Assembly: GCA_028679405.1 (NCBI GenBank)
Contig: JAJRBP010000069.1
Location: 1-7,268 of the forward strand
Length of the DNA: 7,268 bases
From: Methanoregulaceae archaeon
GTDB taxonomy: Archaea; Halobacteriota; Methanomicrobia; Methanomicrobiales; Methanospirillaceae
Direction of reading: 5' to 3'
Part shown: positions 1 to 6,209 of the stretch, piece by piece
Position numbering within the stretch: the first letter of the stretch is position 1
Layout of the letters: every line of letters begins with the position of its first letter
Translations under genes and position numbers: made by a program
The notes under the pieces: model-generated
Seen by the model: the letters and a program-made list of their open reading frames with translations, nothing else
Told to the model about the DNA's origin: nothing
Databases searched by the model: none

Positions 1-2112
1 GATCCACTCAGCTCCGAGGTTCTTTCGTATATCGATTCGCTGGAGAACGATTTCCGGCAACAGCAGAACATCCAAAGCACACTGAGCATCGTCGACATCC
101 TGAGAAACGCCAACGGCGGAAGACTCCCCTCCTCCCGTGCGGAAGTCGATTCCATTATCGGTACGCTTCCCCAGCCGCTCCGTGACCAGGTCGTTCCTTC
201 GAACGTCCTCACCCTCGTCCAGGTCAGGCTCGACCCTGGGTTGTCTGAAGATGTCCAGAAGACGGTTCTGAACAACGTCGCATCGGTTGTAGAAAACTCT
301 GTACCCCCTCCGGGGGTAGGTGTGGAAATTTCCGGGTCGCCGGCTTTCAGCCAGCAGATGCAGGAAGGACTCTCGAGCAACATGGGGATCCTTATCGGTG
401 GCGCGATGATCCTGATGATCCTCACCATGGGGATCCTCTTTGCGTATGTCCGTTACCGGTTCATGCCGGTACTGCTCGTGGCGATCGGGCTCGTCACGTC
501 GCTCGGCCTGATGGGTCTTGCAGGCATCAAGCTTAACATGGCTGTGATCGGTGCATTCCCGGTCCTGATAGGCCTTGGCATCGATTATGCAATCCAGTTC
601 CATGCAAGGTTTGACGAGGAAGCACGAAAGGGATCGCTCGAGAACGCGGTGTTCATGACGGTGACCCGTACCGGCCCCGCCGTCATGTACGCGATGCTTG
701 CCACGTGTATGGGGTTCCTTGCCATGTTTGTGTCGAGCGTGCCCATGATTCGTTCGTTCGGGCTGGTGGCTATCATCGGGATATTCACCTGCTACTGGGT
801 TTCGTGCATCGGCATGCCTACGCTCGGCCTTCTGCTGAAATACAAGCCAAAACAGCCCAAAACTGAACTCTGTTATGCTGTCGGGACCGATGCGTGCGAT
901 TCGATTATAGAGACTGCGAAAAAAGAGAGCAGGAACGGAAAGAAGAAGAAAAGTTCCTTTTCCTATGGCCGGTTCCTTACCGATGTATCGGTGAAAATTG
1001 CGAAAAATCCAATCCCGGTCCTCCTGATCGCAGGATGTATCGCTTTCATCGGATTCCAGGTCGATCCTACAATTCCTGTCGAGTCCAGTGAGAACTCTTT
1101 TGTTCCGTCGGATATGCCGGCCAAGATTAATATCGACAAAGTCACCCGGATTCTGGGATCGACCAGTACTGCGGACTTTTTTATCCGGGGAACGCGGGTA
1201 ACGGACCTCGATACAGTCCGATGGACCGCGGAGTTCCAGGAATACGAACTGTCCCATCATCCCGAGCTGACGGCATCAACGAGCATCGTCACCTATATCC
1301 TCCAGTATAACGGCGGCGTGATGCCTGAGACCCAGGCAGATCTCGATGCAGTTATCGCAAAAATTCCCGAAGAGACCAGGAAACCGTACCTCAGCGGCTC
1401 GATGAGTGGAATCGTGAAATTCAACACCATCAAGCTCGCGATGGTCCAGCAGGACGGCCTGAAAAAGCAGATGATCGAGGACATCGCGTTCCTCGAGCCT
1501 CCGGTCGGAATAACCGTAGACCCAGCCGGCTCCTTCGAACTGTTCACCACAATGCTTGGCTCATTGTCTGACTCCAAGGAGACGATGACCTATCTCGGGT
1601 TTATCTTTGTCTTCGTCTTCCTGATCTTCGTGTACAGGCACCTTCATGCAATATCCCCGATCATCCCCATCGTCTTTATCGTAGGATGGAATGCCGTCGC
1701 CATGTACGCCCTGAATATCGCCTATACCCCGCTCACCGCAACGCTTGGGTCGATGACAATTGGTGTTGCGGCCGAATATACGATCCTGGTCATGGAACGG
1801 TACGCAGAGGAGCAGGAGCGCCTGCATGACCATGTAGCAGCCATCCAGGAGAGTGTGCAGAAGATAGGTACTGCGATAACAGTCTCAGGTCTTGCAACCT
1901 TCTTCGGGTTCTCGGCACTTTGCCTGGCCACCTTCCCGATCGTCAGCAATTTCGGGATAACCACGTTGATTGCTGTGGGCTTCTCGCTCATCGGTGCAAT
2001 CTTCATCATGCCTGCAACACTTTCCATCGTGGGAAGGTTCGAAAAGACAGACCGCCCCGCAAATGGTAAGAAATCAATTGAAACGGCACCTGCCGGCGAG
2101 CAGGCGACCTGA
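1..2112 (+). CDS. RND/MMPL-family exporter, HAE3-type (5' end outside window)
   Basis: Polytopic membrane transporter of the RND superfamily, probably exporting hydrophobic or amphiphilic compounds by proton motive force; the substrate is unknown. The frame is open from base 1, giving 703 codons before TGA at 2110; the first helix and part of the first external loop are missing, so I infer about 780 residues in full. The RND two-fold repeat is plain. The half-1 loop (GRLPSSRAEVDSIIGTLP, partial residues 40-57) matches a half-2 loop (GGVMPETQADLDAVIAKIP, about 438-456), and each is followed by five helices (about 127-278 and 528-677). TM4 carries GLGIDY (Asp codon 583-585), the usual proton-relay position; the half-2 equivalent is GVAAEY (Glu codon 1774-1776). 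A Lys-rich cytoplasmic linker (KKKK near residue 315) joins the halves. No other ORF overlaps it convincingly. Family assignment is firm; the HAE3 subgroup is from memory of largely archaeal homologues. Confidence 0.93.
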   Translation, partial: DPLSSEVLSYIDSLENDFRQQQNIQSTLSIVDILRNANGGRLPSSRAEVDSIIGTLPQPLRDQVVPSNVLTLVQVRLDPGLSEDVQKTVLNNVASVVENSVPPPGVGVEISGSPAFSQQMQEGLSSNMGILIGGAMILMILTMGILFAYVRYRFMPVLLVAIGLVTSLGLMGLAGIKLNMAVIGAFPVLIGLGIDYAIQFHARFDEEARKGSLENAVFMTVTRTGPAVMYAMLATCMGFLAMFVSSVPMIRSFGLVAIIGIFTCYWVSCIGMPTLGLLLKYKPKQPKTELCYAVGTDACDSIIETAKKESRNGKKKKSSFSYGRFLTDVSVKIAKNPIPVLLIAGCIAFIGFQVDPTIPVESSENSFVPSDMPAKINIDKVTRILGSTSTADFFIRGTRVTDLDTVRWTAEFQEYELSHHPELTASTSIVTYILQYNGGVMPETQADLDAVIAKIPEETRKPYLSGSMSGIVKFNTIKLAMVQQDGLKKQMIEDIAFLEPPVGITVDPAGSFELFTTMLGSLSDSKETMTYLGFIFVFVFLIFVYRHLHAISPIIPIVFIVGWNAVAMYALNIAYTPLTATLGSMTIGVAAEYTILVMERYAEEQERLHDHVAAIQESVQKIGTAITVSGLATFFGFSALCLATFPIVSNFGITTLIAVGFSLIGAIFIMPATLSIVGRFEKTDRPANGKKSIETAPAGEQAT

Positions 2113-2145
2113 AACCGCTCTTTTATCAGCCTTCCGAAATCTGAC

Positions 2146-2381
2146 GGGATATCACCTTCCCAAATCCGCGAAAAGAACATTGTGAGGCAGGTCTCACAAG
2201 ACAAGGACATCCACATCGGCCTTGACAGAAGGCGAGATGTCCCTGGAATACGATTGGTATGAACCGGTGGAGTTCTTCCCGATGATCGTTGACAGGTCCC
2301 AGGTGCAGCCCGGATCCGAACCCCGACTCTCGAAAAAGGAAGTACCCGCGATGCGGCTGCGAAGTGGTGGCATTCTCTACT
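2146..2381 (+). pseudogene. Possible decayed coding region with a frame switch
   Basis: Between the exporter and the convergent DUF1622 gene no long intact frame exists on this strand, but protein-like stretches occur. Frame 1 reads GISPSQIREKNIVRQVSQDK from 2146, then DIHIGL ending near 2223. Frame 2 from 2222 continues with TEGEMSLEYDWYEPVEFFP and stays open to TGA at 2381-2383. Joined by a one-base shift near 2221 they form a smooth acidic/aromatic sequence. The frame-2 part alone could be a 48-codon gene starting at ATG 2237, where AGAAGG/GGCGAG lies too close upstream for a good ribosome site. I do not recognise the family. It may be the front part of the same broken gene as the Cys-rich segment at 2392-2520, or chance. 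The minus-strand frame over the same bases (2126-2464) looks like a shadow. Confidence 0.25.
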
Positions 2382-2391
2382 GATCTCAAAA

Positions 2392-2520
2392 GTGACGTGC
2401 GGAACGTGCAGGTTCGTACTATATAATGACATTCAGTCCTGCATTGAGTGGTGCAGGTATGCAAGGGAGTGCGTCCGGGAAGAGACCTACCGGAAGCTGA
2501 CCCGAAAAAATCAGGACTGA
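2392..2520 (+). CDS. Cys-rich mini-protein, or tail of a broken gene
   Basis: From GTG 2392 to TGA 2518 the frame encodes 42 residues rich in ordered cysteines: C3-x2-C6 (TCGTC), then SCIEWC with C17 and C21, then C27 in ARECVREETYRKL. The spacing CxxC-x10-C-x3-C-x5-C with a conserved-looking W, paired Arg/Glu and a basic end (KLTRKNQD) is typical of a small metal (Zn or Fe-S) binding module; similar C-terminal tails occur, from memory, on archaeal and bacterial regulatory proteins. The frame is open back to 2293 but has no convincing start: only TGATC, a weak Shine-Dalgarno match, precedes the GTG. It may therefore be a stand-alone small protein, or the last part of a gene whose front (2146-2381) has shifted frame. 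It converges on DUF1622, and its 3' end holds that gene's terminator. Confidence 0.4.
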   Translation: MTCGTCRFVLYNDIQSCIEWCRYARECVREETYRKLTRKNQD

Positions 2521-2534
2521 GTGCTGAACTGATT
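2505..2534 (-). terminator. Hairpin plus T-run after the DUF1622 gene
   Basis: On the minus strand, ten bases after the TAG stop at 2544, AATCAG (2534-2529) can pair with CTGATT (2514-2509), leaving a 14-base loop. It is followed directly by a T-run (complement of the A-run 2505-2510) and then CGGG. This looks like an archaeal T-run terminator with a modest hairpin. The same bases encode the end of the Cys-rich segment on the plus strand. Confidence 0.5.
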
Positions 2535-2543
2535 GGAGTTCTT

Positions 2544-2864
2544 CTAATCGATCGAGTACTCTCGTGCTTCCCTCGAGAGAAAGTACCCGAGGACCACCCT
2601 GATCAACACGACCGCCCCCAGGATCAGGATCTCCTGCACTCCAGGTGCGATCAGGGTGCCTATGATGTCGGCAGCGATGAAGAATTCAAGCCCGAAGATT
2701 ATTTTTCCGGTGAACTGCAGCCGGATCCGGTCGTACTTCAGGTCACTGGATAGGACCTCTCTCCGGAGGAGGTCGATGATCGCACGGATCCCACCGTAAA
2801 TAATAAGGATAGCGCCAACACCGCTGAAGAAATATCCGATACCATGGACGATCTCCTCGAGCAT
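2544..2864 (-). CDS. DUF1622 family three-helix membrane protein
   Basis: Small integral membrane protein of unknown function. I place it in the DUF1622 family (106 residues, usual size). It has a first helix at about residues 5-30 (IGYFFSGVGAILIIYGGI), a charged amphipathic loop with LLRREV and LKYDRIRLQF, and two helices at about 51-73 and 77-97. The family signature GLEFFIAADIIGT (58-70) and the following IRVVLGYFLSREARE are clear; the buried E60 and D66 are notable. The start is ATG 2864 because GGAGG (2873-2877) lies eight bases upstream. The frame could be extended to TTG 2933, but that codon sits inside a hairpin and has no ribosome site. It follows the subtilisin gene by 89 bases on the same strand with no T-run between, so co-transcription is plausible. 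It ends in TAG. Confidence 0.9.
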   Translation of the reverse strand: MLEEIVHGIGYFFSGVGAILIIYGGIRAIIDLLRREVLSSDLKYDRIRLQFTGKIIFGLEFFIAADIIGTLIAPGVQEILILGAVVLIRVVLGYFLSREAREYSID

Positions 2865-2872
2865 GAAAATGG

Positions 2873-2877
2873 CCTCC
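2873..2877 (-). promoter_or_regulatory. Shine-Dalgarno GGAGG that decides the DUF1622 start
   Basis: The minus strand reads TGGAGGCCATTTTC immediately before ATG 2864, giving a full GGAGG core with an eight-base spacer. It supports the 106-residue product over the 129-residue TTG-start alternative. Confidence 0.75.
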
Positions 2878-2922
2878 AGATGAATTGATACAGCGGAGAA
2901 TAAAAGGTTGGCGACATAATCA

Positions 2923-2951
2923 GTTCCGGACAAGGTGACCTTGTCTGGAGC
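2923..2951. repeat. 13-bp inverted repeat at the protease stop codon
   Basis: GTTCCGGACAAGG (2923-2935) and CCTTGTCTGGAGC (2939-2951) pair around a TGA loop. In a plus-strand RNA all 13 positions pair, two of them as G-U. In the minus-strand RNA those two become C-A mismatches. The outer base is two nucleotides past the subtilisin stop (2954-2956). No T-run follows on either strand, so it is not an obvious terminator; mRNA 3'-end protection or processing between the protease and DUF1622 cistrons is possible. Confidence 0.6.
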
Positions 2952-2953
2952 AA

Positions 2954-4273
2954 TCAGCCAGCGGTAACAGCACGTAGTGTCCGTAATGCATCGATCCGTC
3001 CACCAGTCAGCACTTTTCCCTGGAGATCGCTCTTCTTCCTTACGTTCTTAAGGATCGCCGACTTGATCGCCCGGGCAGTGAGACCCGGGTTTCTCGAGTG
3101 GATGAGAGCAGCAAGGCCGGTAACGTGGGGGACTGCCATCGATGTTCCCGACATGTACAGGTACTGGCTTCCAGGATAGGTGCCAAGAATCATATCCCCG
3201 GGCGCAGCAATATCGACCGATGCTTTTCCGAAATTTGAAAACCCGGCGAGACGATCGTGGTTGTCGGTCGCAGCCACGGCGATGACCTGATACGCCGGGT
3301 AACTTGCCGGAAAGTGAGGGCTCAGATCGATGTTTGAGGCCTTGTTGCCTGCCGAGCAGATGACCGGGACTTCGGACACGTTGATCGCGTCGGATAACGC
3401 CCGGTTCCTCTCGGATCCGCCCCACGAGCAGCTGATAACGTCCGCCCCCATCATCCGGGCGTACAGCAATGCGCGGGCGGCATTGATATCAGAGCCATAG
3501 CCATCCTGTCCAAGAATTTTTAATGCCATGATCCTTGAGGTCCAGGTTACCCCGGCGATCCCTCTCCCGTTGTTCCCCGAAGCACCGGCGATACCGGCGC
3601 AATGGGTCCCGTGACCATGGTCATCCATCGGATCGTTATCGTTATTGACGAAGTCCCACCCACGCCAGTCATCGACAAAACCGTTCAGGTCGTCATCGAT
3701 ACCGTTCGTTCTTTTATCCCGGCTCCACAGGTCTTCTCCTGTCTCCCCCGGGTTGGTCCAGATGTTCTCTCTGAGATCCAGGTGCGTATAATCGACGCCG
3801 GTATCCACAATTGCGATCACTGTACCGGGGGAACCAGTCTCGATGTTCCACGCCCTGGTTGCATTGATATCCGCTCCCCGCGTCCCGCCGGCCTGTCCGG
3901 TATTCCGAAGCGACCACTGGGCAGGGAACCGGGGATCGTTGGGCACTGCATCGACAGAGATTGAATGACCCGGTTCCGCGTAAAGAACATGAGGATCTGC
4001 CCGAAAGACAGCTACTATCGCATCGATCGTGGAGTTATCAGGGATCCGGACGACCTGGGCACCTTCAAGCCCGCTCTCCGTAAGGTCTGCCTCGATGGTC
4101 GTCCCGGCAGATGTGTGGATCGCATCTATTGCAGCGGAAGCACCGGGTTCACTGGCCGAATACCTGATGACAATATAGTCAGGAGCCATCATATCCGCAG
4201 CTGCAGGGGAAAGAAATGTCAGGAACAGGAAGACCGTGAGAAGACAGGTCCCTGACCAGGGGAATAATTTCAA
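2954..4273 (-). CDS. Secreted subtilisin-family (S8) serine protease
   Basis: Extracellular endopeptidase. From TTG 4273 (439 residues) it starts MKLFPWSGTCLLTVFLF and has a Sec signal peptide cut near PAAA-D (26/27). An I9-like propeptide follows (about 30-107, PDYIVIRYSA to HVLYAEPGHSI). The S8 domain (about 115-435) has the full triad: D157 in IVDTGVDYTHLDLR, H221 in DHGHGTHCAG and S378 in GTSMAVPHVTG, plus oxyanion N310 in SAGN. An Asp-rich segment (NGIDDDLNGFVDD) suggests calcium binding. Three Cys (225, 282, 306) lie near the active site. There is no C-terminal anchor or extra domain, so the product should be released. The frame reaches ATG 4402, but that adds 43 non-signal residues before the signal peptide and crosses leader hairpins; GGTGGG precedes the TTG. 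GTG 4285 is another option. DUF1622 follows. Function is sure, the start less so. Confidence 0.93.
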   Translation of the reverse strand: MKLFPWSGTCLLTVFLFLTFLSPAAADMMAPDYIVIRYSASEPGASAAIDAIHTSAGTTIEADLTESGLEGAQVVRIPDNSTIDAIVAVFRADPHVLYAEPGHSISVDAVPNDPRFPAQWSLRNTGQAGGTRGADINATRAWNIETGSPGTVIAIVDTGVDYTHLDLRENIWTNPGETGEDLWSRDKRTNGIDDDLNGFVDDWRGWDFVNNDNDPMDDHGHGTHCAGIAGASGNNGRGIAGVTWTSRIMALKILGQDGYGSDINAARALLYARMMGADVISCSWGGSERNRALSDAINVSEVPVICSAGNKASNIDLSPHFPASYPAYQVIAVAATDNHDRLAGFSNFGKASVDIAAPGDMILGTYPGSQYLYMSGTSMAVPHVTGLAALIHSRNPGLTARAIKSAILKNVRKKSDLQGKVLTGGRIDALRTLRAVTAG

Positions 4274-4329
4274 ACCGGTGCCCACCAGTACACATTCCTG
4301 TGAATGTCCATATTGATTTCGCCGGGCAT

Positions 4330-4366
4330 CAGGGAATACGTCCCTGCCAGGAAAAGCCGCCCCTGG
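4330..4366 (-). other. Two adjacent small hairpins in the protease leader
   Basis: CAGGGA/TCCCTG (4330-4335 with 4341-4346, five-base loop) is followed without a gap by CCAGG/CCTGG (4347-4351 with 4362-4366, ten-base loop). Both lie upstream of the preferred TTG start at 4273. They may be an untranslated-leader structure; the stems are short and could be chance. The rest of 4274-4457 holds no gene that I can support. Confidence 0.25.
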
Positions 4367-4432
4367 ACCAACAGAGCGAAAATGGGTGAATATCAGATGC
4401 AATCGAGCCGCTCCGAAGAATCAATCGCAGGA

Positions 4433-4443
4433 TAAAAAAGAAA
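4433..4443 (-). terminator. T-run after the SGNH-like secreted protein gene
   Basis: Fourteen bases past the TAG at 4458 the minus strand reads CTTTCTTTTTTATCC, a T-rich tract of the type that ends transcription in archaea without needing a hairpin. It suggests that the protease gene downstream has its own promoter. The same tract vaguely resembles a TATA box, which I consider the weaker reading. Confidence 0.5.
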
Positions 4444-4457
4444 GTCGATCTGGAGTT

Positions 4458-5342
4458 CTATGCGGCCGGAGTGCCGTCCCATCCTGCGAGACGGGCCATC
4501 ATCCACCAGAATGCCGCACCCTTCATCGCGCAGTTCAAAGGCTTCGAATGCGCGCAGCATCCGTCGCATAACTGGCTGGAGGTCTTTGCAAGTTCACTAT
4601 TCGGATGAGCCGCAACCCACTGGTCAGCCCAGTTTCCTCCGTTATAGTCGCAATTATCATTCGCACCCTTGTTAAGGAAGTCTTTTCCGCTTGGATTGTA
4701 TCGTTCGATATCGGCGAAGTCAAAGAGCACCTTGTCATTCGCCTTGCAGTAGTTCCTGATCTGCTGGTTCCTCTTGTGGAGGTTCCCGGCACTGCCGGAT
4801 CCGTCAAGGCGCCCGGTCATGTAGATGAACCGCATCCCCGTGAACTGAGTCTCGAACTCATTCATCTTTTTTAAGTATCGCGCGGTATCGGCCGGGGTAT
4901 TATCCGACTGCTGGGTGCACCAGCTCCACATCGAGAAGTCGTATCGTCCGGTGGCTGCGACCGCGCGGGTGTGACTCCGTCCGGCGACACTGTCCCAGTA
5001 CAGGTCAGGCGTGATATAAGTATCTGGAGGATTGCCGTCGTAAATCCGGAGTGCTCTCGGAGTCTCGAATGGTGGAAGCCCTTCGGTTCCGCTCTCCCGT
5101 ACTGCAACAGAATACCTGACCGGGAACCTCGTCTCCCATGCCTCAAGGCCGGTCACGATCTGGCCCCCGTGCGAGGTATGGGCATAGTGGAACGTGAGGG
5201 TTTTTGCCTTGTTCAGCCAGTATTTCGGGATCTTTGTGATGTTCGTACAGGTATGGTTGATGATAATAGGTTCTGCAGCTGCCACGGAGATGCAGAGGCA
5301 GACTCCCAGGCATAGTATCGCAAAAAGTGTCAGACTTTTCAT
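4458..5342 (-). CDS. Secreted Cys-rich protein, SGNH-hydrolase-like
   Basis: 294 residues from ATG 5342, chosen because AGGTG lies five bases upstream and the product opens with a Sec signal peptide (MKSLTLFAILCLGVCLC, cut near AAA-E at 23/24). An in-frame ATG at 5366 would only lengthen the signal. The mature protein has blocks that look like a divergent SGNH/GDSL esterase: FHYAHTSHGGQ (Ser57 as possible nucleophile), FSMWSWCTQQ (about 136-145), FIYMTGRLDGSG (172-183) and a C-terminal CCAHSKPLNC with His265. DFADIERYNPSG (208-219) and NCDYNGGNWADQW (230-242) are distinctive and probably family-specific. Eight mature cysteines (32, 142, 199, 231, 259, 262, 263, 271) could form four disulfides outside the cell. 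I recall similar uncharacterised secreted proteins in archaea and bacteria, but the enzyme activity is inferred. It lies 96 bases after the small secreted protein gene and ends in TAG. Confidence 0.85.
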   Translation of the reverse strand: MKSLTLFAILCLGVCLCISVAAAEPIIINHTCTNITKIPKYWLNKAKTLTFHYAHTSHGGQIVTGLEAWETRFPVRYSVAVRESGTEGLPPFETPRALRIYDGNPPDTYITPDLYWDSVAGRSHTRAVAATGRYDFSMWSWCTQQSDNTPADTARYLKKMNEFETQFTGMRFIYMTGRLDGSGSAGNLHKRNQQIRNYCKANDKVLFDFADIERYNPSGKDFLNKGANDNCDYNGGNWADQWVAAHPNSELAKTSSQLCDGCCAHSKPLNCAMKGAAFWWMMARLAGWDGTPAA

Positions 5343-5347
5343 TATCG

Positions 5348-5352
5348 CACCT
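5348..5352 (-). promoter_or_regulatory. Shine-Dalgarno AGGTG of the SGNH-like gene
   Basis: The minus strand reads TTCAGGTGCGATA before ATG 5342, giving AGGTG with a five-base spacer. It fixes the start at the signal peptide rather than at ATG 5366. Confidence 0.6.
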
Positions 5353-5378
5353 GAATAAAATACCATTTCTTCCCTGGT

Positions 5379-5402
5379 CTAAAAGAGTTGCGGTGCCCGC
5401 AT
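5379..5402 (-). other. Seven-residue leader ORF behind a strong ribosome site
   Basis: GGAGGTG (5417-5411) is the best ribosome binding site in the window, yet the first codons behind it are ATG-TGA (5408). The ATG eight bases away (5402) reads MRAPQLF then TAG (5381-5379). This mini-ORF is in frame with the SGNH-like gene at 5342, which is 20 codons further on. It could be a translational leader, a decayed older start, or chance. The GTG at 5406 opens an 87-codon frame that runs into the secreted gene out of frame and looks like a shadow. Confidence 0.3.
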
Positions 5403-5438
5403 TCACATCCCACCTCCGGTAAATTACTCCTGTATCCT

Positions 5439-5930
5439 TCAGGCAACAGTATGGGTGACCGCAGGGATCGAGATCTGGTTGTCAAACCTCTGGGTATACC
5501 CGTCCGGGAACTGCACAGTAGTGATTCTTGGAGAGAAGTCGGGGCTTACCAGAGCTGCAAACCACTGCCTGCGGAGCACTTCTTCCGCAGCCGCAAAGGA
5601 GAGCGGGGGTGTGGTATAGGTGGTCCCTTCCCCGGTCGTCCTGACTGCCGCAAACTGATGTACCCGGATCGAAACAGATTCCGGGGTGACGGAGTCGACT
5701 TCAACAGGGCGACGGAACTCCTGTTCAAGCAGGTCCCTGATCTGGTCAGCGGGGTCCGCTATCTTGAGATACACGACGAAATACTCGATCCAGTTAAGGT
5801 TGTACCTGAAGGTGATCGACGAATCCCCTCCCTGGCCAACCGAGATATCCAGGGTATCGGCAGTGAATGCGCCTGCATGCGGAATTGTCAGGATAAGGGC
5901 CAGGACTGCCACCAGCCAGATCCATTTCAT
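5439..5930 (-). CDS. Small secreted protein of unknown function
   Basis: 163 residues from ATG 5930, opening with a typical Sec signal peptide (MKWIWLVAVLALILTIPHAGA, cut near residue 21). In-frame ATGs at 5936 and 5948 add only a few residues (MHHRMV); GGATGG overlaps this zone and does not settle the choice. The mature part has no Cys and no transmembrane helix. It looks beta-rich: FTADTLDISVGQGGDSSITF, then NLNWIEYFVVYLKIADPADQ, a helix DLLEQEFRRP, and an end rich in Thr/Pro/Phe (LVSPDFSPRITTVQFPDGY). I do not recognise a named domain. It resembles short secreted hypothetical proteins that I associate with methanogens, from memory only. It precedes the SGNH-like gene by 96 bases without a T-run, so the two may be co-transcribed and their products may act together outside the cell. 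Confidence 0.8.
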   Translation of the reverse strand: MKWIWLVAVLALILTIPHAGAFTADTLDISVGQGGDSSITFRYNLNWIEYFVVYLKIADPADQIRDLLEQEFRRPVEVDSVTPESVSIRVHQFAAVRTTGEGTTYTTPPLSFAAAEEVLRRQWFAALVSPDFSPRITTVQFPDGYTQRFDNQISIPAVTHTVA

Positions 5931-6209
5931 AACCATCCGATGGTGCATCCCGAGTGTTAAACCTTCTGTTGAGGGATCTGATTTCTCACGCGTGCGGTGT
6001 AAGTACCCTGGAAAGGTACCTGATCCGCGTCCCTTTCAGGAGAGCAGGAAAATTGCGTGATGTGTTAACTCATCCGGTTACGGGACGAAGGAGCAGAAAG
6101 AGGATCGTGTCCATGACCCGCCCCGACGACCCTTCATTCTTTTGTCCGTGCCGGAAAATACCTCATCCAATATGCGCTGTTCACCCGAATCTGGATCGTT
6201 AATTATAAT
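5931..6209. other. Gap between kinase and secreted gene, no gene seen
   Basis: No supported gene lies here; the longest start-to-stop frames with signals are under 20 codons. It must contain the promoter of the secreted gene at 5930, but I see no clear TATA/BRE close to the start. Directly after the kinase stop is an AT-only palindrome, AATTATAATT (6201-6210), the most TATA-like tract in the gap; used as a promoter it would give a leader over 230 bases long. GTACC/GGTAC (6003-6007 with 6015-6019) is a small inverted repeat. Confidence 0.4.

Noticed and set aside
2418..2427. TATA-like ACTATATAAT on the plus strand
   Set aside because: It fits the codons VLYND of the Cys-rich segment, and no supported plus-strand gene starts 25-60 bases downstream.
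1722..2432. 236-codon minus-strand frame antisense to the end of the exporter gene
   Set aside because: It lies mostly over a clear membrane-protein gene, has no recognisable domain, and its composition (Ser/Arg/Pro-rich, patchy) is that of a GC-driven shadow frame.
2448..2753. 101-codon plus-strand frame overlapping DUF1622
   Set aside because: Antisense to a well-supported family protein, very polar with no domain, and without a ribosome binding site. Its first part is an off-frame reading of the Cys-rich segment.
3602..4255. Plus-strand frames of 120 and 96 codons antisense to the protease
   Set aside because: They are complementary to the conserved S8 catalytic domain and propeptide; the composition is typical of shadows.
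5143..5406. 87-codon minus-strand frame from GTG 5406, which has GGAGGTG four bases upstream
   Set aside because: The ribosome site is attractive, but the frame runs one base off through the signal peptide and body of the secreted protein, and its sequence shows no structure of its own.
6047..6120. Very short minus-strand ORFs (14-19 codons, e.g. MDTILFLLLRPVTG) in the gap after the kinase
   Set aside because: Too short, with a GGGCGGG-like site only, and no sign of conservation visible from the sequence alone.
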